A stretch of 64,000 nt of DNA, taken from NCBI RefSeq assembly GCF_002246015.1, contig NZ_NOLJ01000010.1, positions 68,378 to 132,377 of the forward strand. The letters are read 5' to 3'. This DNA is from Nostoc sp. 'Peltigera membranacea cyanobiont' 210A. GTDB lineage: Bacteria > Cyanobacteriota > Cyanobacteriia > Cyanobacteriales > Nostocaceae. The position numbers and the translations under genes are program-made. Below are positions 37,618 to 46,873 of this stretch, piece by piece (position 1 is the stretch's first letter; the number at the start of each line of letters is the position of its first letter). The notes beneath the pieces were generated by a model. That model was not told the DNA's origin. It did not search any database and was given only the letters and a program-made list of their open reading frames with translations.

Positions 37618-38171
37618 TTTCCGTTTAATTTAAACTATCTTCTTGCAGAGTGCATTATTCACTCTTAATATAAAAATACGGTAACTTGACGCAGTTACCG
37701 TATTTGAATCAGCCAAAAAACAGTATCACATAACTCTTCCAAGATCAAGTCTTGTATCGCTTTTAGTCTAAACTCCAATAACTGAGAAATGCTTTTTGTT
37801 CAGGCGTTCATCTCACTACTTTTATTCGAGTAAGTGCGAGGTTTCTGACCAATAAAGGTACGAGAATTCTTGCTGCCTTGTCTAGTTCTCGGTTTTTTTC
37901 CTGAAATACTTAACAAAACTTTACCAAATTAAATGAAAAAGACTCTCAATAAGTCTGATAGTATATCTTCAGAGTTATTGCGACTAATACTCATTAAGTG
38001 AGCCATGTATTTCAGCTATTTGCAAACTTTCTGAAAAGATAACGCTTTTGACTTGCGTGGCTGTTCAAACACTGGAGTCGATGCCTTGATGGGCAGGGAA
38101 CGCTGGATTAACCAACCTTTCAGGGCGACTTTTCAGTAGAGCACACAACTATTTATTTATCAGGTGTCAAT
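37618..38171. other. Divergent promoter region (methyltransferase/flavodoxin)
   Basis: A perfect 13-bp hairpin at 37674-37705 (AAATACGGTAACT with AGTTACCGTATTT, loop TGACGC) has no trailing T-run. Regulation of the flavodoxin by iron would require a Fur site here; I could not identify a convincing one by eye. Confidence 0.5.
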
Positions 38172-38684
38172 ATGTCAAAAAAAATTGGTTTGTTTTACGG
38201 TACTCAAACTGGCAACACTGAATCTGATGCTGAAAAAATTCGGGATGAGTTTGGTGATGATATTGTGACATTACATCCCATTTATGAAGCGGATAGTAGC
38301 ACTTTTGATGAGTATGACTTGCTGATTATTGGCTCTCCTACTTGGGATATTGGTCAACTTCAGAGCGATTGGGAAGGCTTTTTCTCCGATCTAGATGAAA
38401 TAGATTTTAGTGGTAAGCTGGTTGCCTATTTTGGTGATGGAGACCAATATGGCTATGCCGATAACTTCCAAGATGCAATGGGAATTTTGGAAGAAAAAAT
38501 TTCCCAGCGAGGCGGTAAAACTGTTGGCTACTGGCCAACTGAGGGATATGACTTTGAGAATTCTAGAGCTTTGAAAAATGGCAAGTTTGTTGGATTAGCA
38601 CTTGATGAAGGTAGTCAATCTGATTTAACAGATGAGCGAATTAAAACTTGGGTTGCTCAGTTGAAGACAGAATTTGGTTTGTAG
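38172..38684 (+). CDS. isiB: Flavodoxin
   Basis: A 170-residue FMN electron carrier that can replace ferredoxin, usually made under iron limitation, accepting electrons from photosystem I. The phosphate loop is GTQTGNTES (10-18), the isoalloxazine-flanking segments are SPTWDIGQLQSDW and AYFGDGDQYGYADNF, and the long-chain insertion typical of cyanobacterial flavodoxins is present. An AGGTG ribosome site precedes the ATG. A hairpin terminator follows at 38693. Confidence 0.95.
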   Translation: MSKKIGLFYGTQTGNTESDAEKIRDEFGDDIVTLHPIYEADSSTFDEYDLLIIGSPTWDIGQLQSDWEGFFSDLDEIDFSGKLVAYFGDGDQYGYADNFQDAMGILEEKISQRGGKTVGYWPTEGYDFENSRALKNGKFVGLALDEGSQSDLTDERIKTWVAQLKTEFGL

Positions 38685-38692
38685 AGATTTGG

Positions 38693-38718
38693 GGCGCACA
38701 GCTAGCTGTGCGCCTTTA
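38693..38718 (+). terminator. Rho-independent terminator after flavodoxin
   Basis: A 22-base perfect palindrome (GGCGCACAGC with GCTGTGCGCC) followed by TTTATT. It separates flavodoxin from the hydrolase 34 bp further on. Confidence 0.8.
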
Positions 38719-38751
38719 TTGAAGTTGATAATTTAGAAGTTATAGGTATTT

Positions 38752-39504
38752 ATGTCTGATTCATTTGATATTTTATGGTTAAGTGCCAGTCCTGTTTTGC
38801 AGCGTTTTGATAAACCATTACTTGAATATTTATCTAGGTATATAAATGTCGCCCAGTGGGAATACCAGCAAACCAAAGATGAAGCGAGTTCCATAGATCA
38901 AGCTGTGGATTTGCTATATGAGTTTTTAGAATGGCGCGATCGCCCCGTGCATTTAGCCGGTCATGGGATGGGTGGTGTGATCGCCTTAACCTTTGCGCGG
39001 CGATTTCCGCAAAAAGTGCGATCGCTCACCCTGCTAGCTGTTGCAGCTCAACCTGCAAACAATTGGCAAGCCCACTATTACTTTCAACGACAACTTTTTA
39101 GCATCAGCCGTGAGTTAGTTTTGGCAAGCAGCGTTCGCAGTCTTTTTGGAAATCAACCACCTCATACTACTAAAAAGTTAGTAGCTGCCTTAGACAAAGA
39201 TTTAGAACAATCTCCCTCGTCACACTCTTTGTTTAAGTTGGTTTATTTACCCAAAGGTGGAGTTTCTATGCCAATGATGGTATGTGGTAGCAAGAGCGAT
39301 CCGGTAGTCAACCCAACTGTATTACATGATTGGTTGAATTGGTTCAAGCCAGAAGATAAGCTCTGGGAATGCCCAGAAGGATATCATTTTTTTCACTATT
39401 TCTATCCTCAACAGGTTGGCGAACAGATTTTGAGTTTTTGGGAACATCACCATCCGCATCTGCTAGAAGCATCTGCACTATCTTTTAGCACTTCTACAAA
39501 TTAG
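38752..39504 (+). CDS. Alpha/beta hydrolase-fold protein with Gly in place of the nucleophile
   Basis: A 250-residue protein with an alpha/beta hydrolase layout: a nucleophile elbow VHLAGHGMGGVIALTF (about 66-81), an acidic strand SKSDPVVNP and a catalytic-His-like segment EGYHFFHYF. At the expected nucleophile position (GxSxG) the sequence is GHGMG, so Ser is replaced by Gly72. It therefore may not hydrolyse esters. Position just after flavodoxin suggests co-regulation. Confidence 0.75.
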   Translation: MSDSFDILWLSASPVLQRFDKPLLEYLSRYINVAQWEYQQTKDEASSIDQAVDLLYEFLEWRDRPVHLAGHGMGGVIALTFARRFPQKVRSLTLLAVAAQPANNWQAHYYFQRQLFSISRELVLASSVRSLFGNQPPHTTKKLVAALDKDLEQSPSSHSLFKLVYLPKGGVSMPMMVCGSKSDPVVNPTVLHDWLNWFKPEDKLWECPEGYHFFHYFYPQQVGEQILSFWEHHHPHLLEASALSFSTSTN

Positions 39505-39861
39505 TAACTTTGAGAGTGCGATCGCATCTATAAAACTTGGGATGTGATGGGGTGCGATCGCTACTTTACAGTTGAAAGCACTTTTTTACCAAATTGATTA
39601 ATGAACTATTTTTACTAAAAATTAAGAATTTTAAACTTTTTTCTAAAAGTAACCTTTTGGTACATCCATACTATAATATCACCAGATAAGCGTAAGTCTT
39701 CAAAACTAACGATATGGCTGAATTAAAATTTTTGGGTTATAAGATAAGTCTTACAAACTCAGAATTGATTCTGCCAGCTTACTCTGTTGGCTGCTGTTTA
39801 AGTGCATCAATCTTTTAGGGTAAGTCACAAAATTGAAATATTTCTAAACAGTGGTTGCATC
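39505..39861. other. Gene-free region before the helicase pair
   Basis: Two HIP1 octamers near 39520 and 39558 and an otherwise AT-rich sequence. A GTG start at 39802 in frame with the next gene is possible but has no ribosome site; I treat 39862 as its start. No RNA gene seen. Confidence 0.5.
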
Positions 39862-42800
39862 ATGACATCAACATCAAGACATTCTATTGAGGAAAGCTCA
39901 AATCCCTTAGCAAAATTAGATTACATTCCATTACTAGACACAGTTTTAGAATTCATTAAACAAAAACCACTATTTAAATTTTCTCCAGATGGAAATAAAC
40001 TCAGAATCTCAGCTTATGATATTGCCTATGAAATTGCTACAAATCCCAACCTATGTCCACAAAGTCCTTTAACGCAGAATATAGGCATTAAAGCAGCAAC
40101 TGTCAATTTTAAGTTGGAAACAGAATTTTATTCTAAAATCCAAGCCATTAGAGATGAATTGAGAAGACAACTTGTTACTGCTTGTGGAGAAAACCAAACT
40201 CAATCTTCCTTAGACAATCTTTGCACACCATTATCTGATTTTATTAGCACTCAAGCTGAGTTACCATTTAAATATCCTTTTAACAAGCCTTATAGTTTTA
40301 CATCTCAGCGGTTAGTTATTGAGAATAGCTTGGCTCAAGAGAGGCGCAAGGGTACAGAGTCAGTCATAAAAGCTCATCACTTGAACGTCAAATTTGAAGG
40401 CATATCTAATTTTAATAGTAGGTTTTTAGAGAGCCTTAAAAGCTACATAGATACTATAACTAGACCCGATTCACAAGATTGGCAACAACTGACAGAAATT
40501 TTAGACGATATATCAGAGCAAAAAGAATCTGAACTTACTGAGTTTCAAAAAATAGTAGATACTGAATCTCTTCCGAGACTACTACGAGATATCAAAATAG
40601 ATTATTTGGATTATTTGAGAATAGAATGTGCCAAAACTAATCTACGTAATTCTAATACACAGGGTTTTGAATGTTTAGAAACATTGATTAAGCGGCTGAG
40701 ATTATTAATAAATTATATCAACGCTCCAGATTTAGATGATCCAGATTATGAAGTAAGTTATTTACTTGATAAGCCTGTTAATCTCCGCACAGCTTTTTCT
40801 CAAGCAAATGCCTTTGATATCTTGCCTATTATTCCTGAGTATGAAGGAATGATAGGAGAAAGCATAGATAAAGACAGAGGTATCCAAGAATTCAACTTGG
40901 GTGTGAGGTTAAAACTCAATGGTTCTGTAAATTCTTATCATGAAAATTCAGTTGTGAATTACTATATGACTGAACTTGACCCCACCAGTCCGCGTCATAA
41001 AGACCAACTAAAAGATCCTGCAAAAGCCAAGAACTTTAAAGAAAAAGTTTTGAAAATTGCTTGTCTTTATTATTTCGTTTTCGCTGTCGATGAAGAAGGC
41101 AAGATACCTGATAAAGATTATGATCCTACTCCTAAATTTAAGGAGGATGTTTTAAATAAATTCAAAGTCGGTATTTCTGACGAGGAAGTTACAAATTTAT
41201 TAATCAAAATTTACGGTTTGATATTGAATAAGGATGTTTGTCAAGTCGAACGAAAATTAGCAGCCTTAAGAAATCTGCTGCAAACCTTTCTTAAGAAAAA
41301 AGAAATATTGCCATCATTTTCTAAAAGAGTACAATTATGTATTAATAAAGCAGTTTTGCATAAAAATGCCTCAAAAATTATTAATACTCGTAGTTTTTTA
41401 AAACTTGATTTAAATCAAGAAAACCAAGCAAATTTTAAAGCCCAAGCTAGAGAAGCTCTGGCTTATGTGGAGGTTTTACCACCTACTGTAAATGAACAGT
41501 CTCTTAGTTCATTATCTGTCACTTTTACTTTTGATGATGTTCGGTATTTTACAGATAGTGATAAGCAGAATTTCTCGATGAAATATGACATCACAGGTAT
41601 TAAAGCATTGCCAGTAGTCTTTTATCCTCTTGCTGTTAATCCTAAAACAAATAAATTAGAGAATCATCCAATATATGACAAATATTATAAATCACAAACA
41701 ATGATTGGAATTTATTACCTATCTAAACAAGCTAGAGAAGAAATATTTAAAAATACTCAATCACCAGAAGCTACTATATATCAGCAAGTCTTCACTTTAT
41801 TAAGTTACTTGTGCATTAGTATTTGTCGAGAGCAAATTAGTCTAGATAGCGAAAAGCAAGAAAAACTCTTTATTCCAATTTTTAGATTTCATCTCCAAGA
41901 TACTCAGGAAACAACAGAAGATGAAGTTTTTCTCAATTCTTTATCAAAGGCATTAGCACATATTCTTCGCCGAGATTGTATGGCTGATGCTCAAGGACTA
42001 AATGTAAAAAATGGAAAAACAATAGATAAGTATAAAGAACAAAATGCCTTGTCATCGTTGTACGCTTTAATTCCTAAAACTTTCGAGTTGCAAGAAGGTT
42101 ATCAGGCTCAACTGGATAAATTAGCAATTATTGTTGTTTCTAGCTGGTTGAGTGATGCAGTTTGGGATGAAAAAGATAAACCTGTCAGAATTTCAAATAT
42201 ATATGGCGAAATTATTGTTATTAATCAGGTATCTGATACAGCAGTCAAGGTTGAACCTATCAAAACATTTGCAGACAATCAACCTCACTCTAAAATATCT
42301 ACAGAATCAGAGGTTGTGAGAGATGAAATTAGTAAACTTTACCAACAAGGTTATCGACATTTTTTATACATAGCGAAAGCTCCCTATACTAGGAGTTTGG
42401 GTATAACTAAATTGGAATCAGACCCAGATTCATTATTTTTCATGTCTCAGGATGTAGTTAAGTATCTCAAAGCAGGTAAGCCAGATATCAAGCTATATCC
42501 AATATTTATGGATAACTATCCTGCTATCAACTTGATTGAAGGGAAAGCTGATTCTTTTTATATTCCTGATATTGAAGAATTAGAGAAGTTATCTGTGGAT
42601 AAAAGCCAAAAAACCAGAGTGTTTCTCAACCTTTTTACAGGCCGTTCTGTAGATAAAGAGCGGACTATATTTAATAGTGTAGTTTGTTACAGTACTTTAC
42701 TAAATATTTATGACGTAGGTGATACGAAAGATATTATAGAAGGGTTATTAGATAAAGATTCGCCTTTACAAAAGACGATTTTACAATACATTGCTTTATT

Positions 42801-42978
42801 TCATTTTTCTCGATACGAAGTAAATCGAAATATTGCTCTCAAGCTGAACCCTTACAGTAAGCTAATTGGTGACGAAGGTATCGGTAAAATATCTACTTAT
42901 ACTTACTCGGTGAAGAATGTTAAGTTTAATAACTTAGCCTTTTTGACCGAAATTAGGAGTGCGCTTTATGGGAAATGA
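39862..42978 (+). CDS. Large protein of unknown function, partner of the downstream helicase
   Basis: About 1038 residues (1058 if started at 39802), lysine/isoleucine-rich and AT-rich in DNA. I recognise no enzyme motif and no membrane segment; it seems to be a soluble, multi-domain protein. The C-terminal third has a segment with DEISKLYQQGYRHFLYIAKA and then FLNLFTGRSVDKERTIFNSVV, looking like a nucleotide- or nucleic-acid-binding alternation of strands and helices, but I cannot name the fold. A PIWI- or primase-like fold is a thought only. Its stop overlaps the helicase start by 11 bp, so the two proteins are almost certainly produced together. Neither is obviously phage-derived. Confidence 0.8.
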   Translation: MTSTSRHSIEESSNPLAKLDYIPLLDTVLEFIKQKPLFKFSPDGNKLRISAYDIAYEIATNPNLCPQSPLTQNIGIKAATVNFKLETEFYSKIQAIRDELRRQLVTACGENQTQSSLDNLCTPLSDFISTQAELPFKYPFNKPYSFTSQRLVIENSLAQERRKGTESVIKAHHLNVKFEGISNFNSRFLESLKSYIDTITRPDSQDWQQLTEILDDISEQKESELTEFQKIVDTESLPRLLRDIKIDYLDYLRIECAKTNLRNSNTQGFECLETLIKRLRLLINYINAPDLDDPDYEVSYLLDKPVNLRTAFSQANAFDILPIIPEYEGMIGESIDKDRGIQEFNLGVRLKLNGSVNSYHENSVVNYYMTELDPTSPRHKDQLKDPAKAKNFKEKVLKIACLYYFVFAVDEEGKIPDKDYDPTPKFKEDVLNKFKVGISDEEVTNLLIKIYGLILNKDVCQVERKLAALRNLLQTFLKKKEILPSFSKRVQLCINKAVLHKNASKIINTRSFLKLDLNQENQANFKAQAREALAYVEVLPPTVNEQSLSSLSVTFTFDDVRYFTDSDKQNFSMKYDITGIKALPVVFYPLAVNPKTNKLENHPIYDKYYKSQTMIGIYYLSKQAREEIFKNTQSPEATIYQQVFTLLSYLCISICREQISLDSEKQEKLFIPIFRFHLQDTQETTEDEVFLNSLSKALAHILRRDCMADAQGLNVKNGKTIDKYKEQNALSSLYALIPKTFELQEGYQAQLDKLAIIVVSSWLSDAVWDEKDKPVRISNIYGEIIVINQVSDTAVKVEPIKTFADNQPHSKISTESEVVRDEISKLYQQGYRHFLYIAKAPYTRSLGITKLESDPDSLFFMSQDVVKYLKAGKPDIKLYPIFMDNYPAINLIEGKADSFYIPDIEELEKLSVDKSQKTRVFLNLFTGRSVDKERTIFNSVVCYSTLLNIYDVGDTKDIIEGLLDKDSPLQKTILQYIALFHFSRYEVNRNIALKLNPYSKLIGDEGIGKISTYTYSVKNVKFNNLAFLTEIRSALYGK

Positions 42979-45900
42979 TTTAGGCATTAATTTAGGTCGA
43001 GTATTTGAAATAAGTTTTAATATCGGCATTTTAACTTACTTTCAGCATTCCAAGTTAAAACATTCCTATGGCGATGTTTATCTTCAGCCTTTAAGTAAGT
43101 TATCTTTGCATAATATCCAAAAGGCTATAGCTAATAATTTTATAGATAAATCTCATCAAGAAATTATTGGTGACTGGGTAAAATTATTTATTCAAAAAGG
43201 ATGGACTTCCGGCTATAGCTTTGTGCGAGAATATATAGAAGCATCTGGCTGGCGAATTAAAAACAAAATAGAAATTATCTATTTTCAATGTGATTTTCAC
43301 AATGAAAATGCCTTTGGTATCAAAAATTTAGAAAGATATCCTCCTGAATGCTACAAGGAAATTTTAGAAATTCAGGGATTTGAAAACGTCGATATCAGTC
43401 GTTATATGGATGGAGGAGAGTTTCTGAAAGCAGATACTCTTTTATTGCTGCGGTATATGGGTAAGTATCGAATCTTGGTTGTAGACTTATCCACTTTTAC
43501 AACTTCCGCTATTCATTCTATAACTGACTTAAATAACATTCAAAGTCTGGTAGAATCATTAAATACTGAGTTAAATTATGTGCGTTCCAAGTCTAGTTTT
43601 TGTGGACTCGGTATCGATACTGGAAATAGTAGCGACAATAACAATAAACTTAACGAGATATATTCTAAAGAATTGACTCGCTTCTTCTGTGCTTTCAAGA
43701 CTAAAGACAAGGAAGCCGTGAAAGTTATCCAAGCTTCTAGTTATGCTTGGAGTTTTTATAATTTTCTGCTGTCATCAGGTAAAATATCACGAGATGATGC
43801 AGTGAAGTTTAATTGCTTTGGCTATAGTGACAGAATGATTAACGGGATTGCTTTGACTAAAGAAAAAGACAATGCTCAAAATAGTCTGCAAATTTTAAAA
43901 AATTGTTATGAAATATATAAAAATAAAAGTGACAAAGATATTAGTGACAGTCGCAACACGTTACTTGAAGTCATTAAAAGTAATGCAGCTAGAAACTTTC
44001 AGGATGGCAACAGGTTTGTCAAAGATATAGTTGAAACAAAAAAAGATACAATAAATTATATTCAAAATACTGAAGTATTTGAAGCGGGAAAGCATTTTTT
44101 TAATACGGCCGGTATTGTACCTGAATCTATTAAGCGATCGCTAGACCTAAAAGAAACAGAATTTAGAAATGCTCATGCAGAGTTGATACATCGAACCCTT
44201 GCAGATTCTAGAATACCATTGCTGTTTTTGACGGGAAATCCTGGAATTGGTAAAACTACAGCAGTTGCAAAGCAAATTATTGACCACTTGCATGAGGGGT
44301 CACTGCTAATATATGTCAGTCCTCGAATTCAGGTTAACCGAGATATTATTGATAAATTTACAGAAGAAAATAGCTTAAAACTAGTCTCGGACAATTTAAT
44401 TTGTATTAATACCAATAAAAGAATAGTTGATGATGCCAATGGAGGTTACGTTGTTGAGTACTATAATAATAACCTGACTGACGAACATCAAATAGGGCAA
44501 GTAAAATTTCTAGATGCTAGAAATTTAAAAGACAAAGTATCTGAATTTCCTAGTAGCTTAGTTAGACGTACAGATAACTTGGTACAAGTAGAAAAACCCC
44601 GTGAGGTTGGAGTTCTAGCAAGTTTATGTGAAGCAATTCACACCTGTATCATTAATCCTGATTTACCTAATAATATTATTGCTACAGCCTCAATGCAGTC
44701 TTTAAAGGAAACTCGCTACGGTAATACTTTAAAGCATTTCGGCAGAATATTTAGTAGTGCTTATAATTCTTCCAAAAAGCCTCCTGGAGTTATTCCAAAG
44801 AAGATGAAAGAAATCGCCAGTCGCATGAAAAATATTTTCATTATGATTGACGAAATTACAGGTTCCCAAGAGGGAGTTGCTTTTCTACATGGCATTTTAG
44901 ATTTTGTTGAAGATTATGATTTGTTAAATCCTGAATACGGCTTTAATCTGAAAGTGATTACTGCTGACGCGTCACTGACAATACAAGACGTAGTTGAAAA
45001 TCATCTTTCTCTAAATCAAATTCAGGGAGATAGAATATTTGTTAGACAAGTTTCAGATTCAATTGGCCAATGTTTATCTCTTAATGAATTTGAATTTTTG
45101 GATAAGCCTGCAACTCTAATAAATGCAAATTCTTATCCTGCTGACAAGCTGATATTTAATTATCACATATTTGTCCAGTCAGTAAGCTCAGACGACATTA
45201 CAGATGAAACTTTTACTTTAGATACTAAGGTAGCTAAAAAAATTGAAGAAGATATTTTAAAATTGCTAGATAAAAATGATGGACAAATTATAGTCTATAT
45301 CCAAAATAAAGATACTCTCAAGCAATTAATTACTAAAATTTATCAGGTAAGACCTAGCTTTACTCTGCATCAAGAATATTTAGAAATACATGCCAGTTTA
45401 TCAGATAAAGAAGAAGCTGAAATTCAGAAATACCAAAATATAGTCAAAGTAGTTTTTATGACTGCTTCCGCATCTCGTGGCTTATCTTTTCCCCAAACTA
45501 AATATATTCTTGTGCAGATACCTAGCTTTCAAATTGAGCAAAATTTGATGGAAATTATCCAAGTAATTTACCGTGGGCGAGGTGGTAAACTAGACCACGG
45601 TAGTAAATATTTAAATTTTTACTTGTCTGATAAAGCGATATACTACCCAAAAAAAGTAGATGATAATGGAAAAAGTTTAAGTGCTGCTGAATCAGAAAAA
45701 CTTACAAATCTCTCATTAAAAGAAGCTTGTCTGAATATATTAAATATTCTGATTATCCTGAAAGCATCTATTATGACCCGGATTATGGGGTCAGGAGAAA
45801 TTGGTAGAAAACGATACGTCATTATTCCTATTGGTGGTAAAGCAATTAGCCAAGCAGGGGAGACATTTATTGGTACGTTGGCTACTTTATTACGGCAAAT

Positions 45901-46678
45901 TCAAAAGGAGGTAAAAAAACAACCTGGAGATAATATATTGAAAAATATAGAGCAAAGTTTATATGAATTACTTTCGGTTCAGAAAATTGAAATAAGCCCT
46001 TATTCTCAAAATAAATCACTTCCTCAAAATCAACAAGTATCCTATGTTTCAATCGGATTTAATTTTTTATCAAAAATCGAGACTAGCCTTGATAATTTGC
46101 TTAGTCTACCACCAATTGAAAAAACATACGTTAGAGGTAGTTTACTCATTGTACCGTTATCAGAGAAACTAGTTAAAGAAACTAATTATATTGACTTAGC
46201 AAAAATTCTCGATCGAGAGCGAAATGAAGATTTTATCAAACAACTTCAACTTTTAGTAAAGTCAGGAAAATATCCAAAACAAATTATTAGCGCTGCTTAT
46301 TCTTTAATAGACTTGACGAGAACACTTTTTAGTGAATTAGAACGCTCACAAAAATTAAGCCAAACTTCTCTTTCGTCAGAACGTTATTATGCTTTACCTA
46401 TACAGACATTTTTATCTTTTCAGGCTTTTGAAGACTATTTTGAAAATGAGAGAAGAATTGATAATGTCTCTTTACGGGATATTTTAGCTCGGTACGTTTC
46501 TACACTTGCTTTAGCATATAATATTTTACCCATTGACTCTAATTATCAAAATATTCCTTATGTAGTTTTCAATAGTGGTGCAATGGATAAATTAGGAAAA
46601 AACCTATTTAATGAAAATCAAATATTCCAGTCTAAAGAAATGAATATTCTAAATTTAATTCTTTCTCAAGAAGACTGA
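42968..46678 (+). CDS. SF2-type helicase with large N- and C-terminal extensions
   Basis: A 1236-residue protein starting at ATG 42968 (AGGAG eight bases upstream; the frame also has a GTG at 42959). Helicase motifs: Walker A LTGNPGIGKTTAVAKQ (about 420), Walker B IMIDEITGS (about 626), VVFMTASASRGLSFP (motif V) and a motif VI-like EIIQVIYRGRGGK (about 862). Residues before 410 contain a segment ADTLLLLRYMGKYRILVVDLS that recalls a PD-(D/E)XK core, though the catalytic Lys is not where expected. The last 350 residues are uncharacterised. It probably translocates on nucleic acid with its overlapping partner. Confidence 0.82.
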   Translation: MGNDLGINLGRVFEISFNIGILTYFQHSKLKHSYGDVYLQPLSKLSLHNIQKAIANNFIDKSHQEIIGDWVKLFIQKGWTSGYSFVREYIEASGWRIKNKIEIIYFQCDFHNENAFGIKNLERYPPECYKEILEIQGFENVDISRYMDGGEFLKADTLLLLRYMGKYRILVVDLSTFTTSAIHSITDLNNIQSLVESLNTELNYVRSKSSFCGLGIDTGNSSDNNNKLNEIYSKELTRFFCAFKTKDKEAVKVIQASSYAWSFYNFLLSSGKISRDDAVKFNCFGYSDRMINGIALTKEKDNAQNSLQILKNCYEIYKNKSDKDISDSRNTLLEVIKSNAARNFQDGNRFVKDIVETKKDTINYIQNTEVFEAGKHFFNTAGIVPESIKRSLDLKETEFRNAHAELIHRTLADSRIPLLFLTGNPGIGKTTAVAKQIIDHLHEGSLLIYVSPRIQVNRDIIDKFTEENSLKLVSDNLICINTNKRIVDDANGGYVVEYYNNNLTDEHQIGQVKFLDARNLKDKVSEFPSSLVRRTDNLVQVEKPREVGVLASLCEAIHTCIINPDLPNNIIATASMQSLKETRYGNTLKHFGRIFSSAYNSSKKPPGVIPKKMKEIASRMKNIFIMIDEITGSQEGVAFLHGILDFVEDYDLLNPEYGFNLKVITADASLTIQDVVENHLSLNQIQGDRIFVRQVSDSIGQCLSLNEFEFLDKPATLINANSYPADKLIFNYHIFVQSVSSDDITDETFTLDTKVAKKIEEDILKLLDKNDGQIIVYIQNKDTLKQLITKIYQVRPSFTLHQEYLEIHASLSDKEEAEIQKYQNIVKVVFMTASASRGLSFPQTKYILVQIPSFQIEQNLMEIIQVIYRGRGGKLDHGSKYLNFYLSDKAIYYPKKVDDNGKSLSAAESEKLTNLSLKEACLNILNILIILKASIMTRIMGSGEIGRKRYVIIPIGGKAISQAGETFIGTLATLLRQIQKEVKKQPGDNILKNIEQSLYELLSVQKIEISPYSQNKSLPQNQQVSYVSIGFNFLSKIETSLDNLLSLPPIEKTYVRGSLLIVPLSEKLVKETNYIDLAKILDRERNEDFIKQLQLLVKSGKYPKQIISAAYSLIDLTRTLFSELERSQKLSQTSLSSERYYALPIQTFLSFQAFEDYFENERRIDNVSLRDILARYVSTLALAYNILPIDSNYQNIPYVVFNSGAMDKLGKNLFNENQIFQSKEMNILNLILSQED

Positions 46679-46873
46679 TTGGCAAGGAAATTTGATTGCA
46701 GTTGTGAAATTTGGTGCAGCGATCGCTAATTAAAGTCTCACAAAATGCTCGTGTAAGCAGACTGAGTTACAACGGAGAAAATTTTCGTACTCCTCTTGTG
46801 TTCCCAGTGGTATCTTTAATCCATTCGGCTATGACTCAAAGATTCTGATTTAAACGAATTCAGAGGTTAGTTC

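Noticed and set aside
38041..38171. Possible Fur box upstream of flavodoxin
   Set aside because: No convincing palindrome of the expected kind was found by eye.
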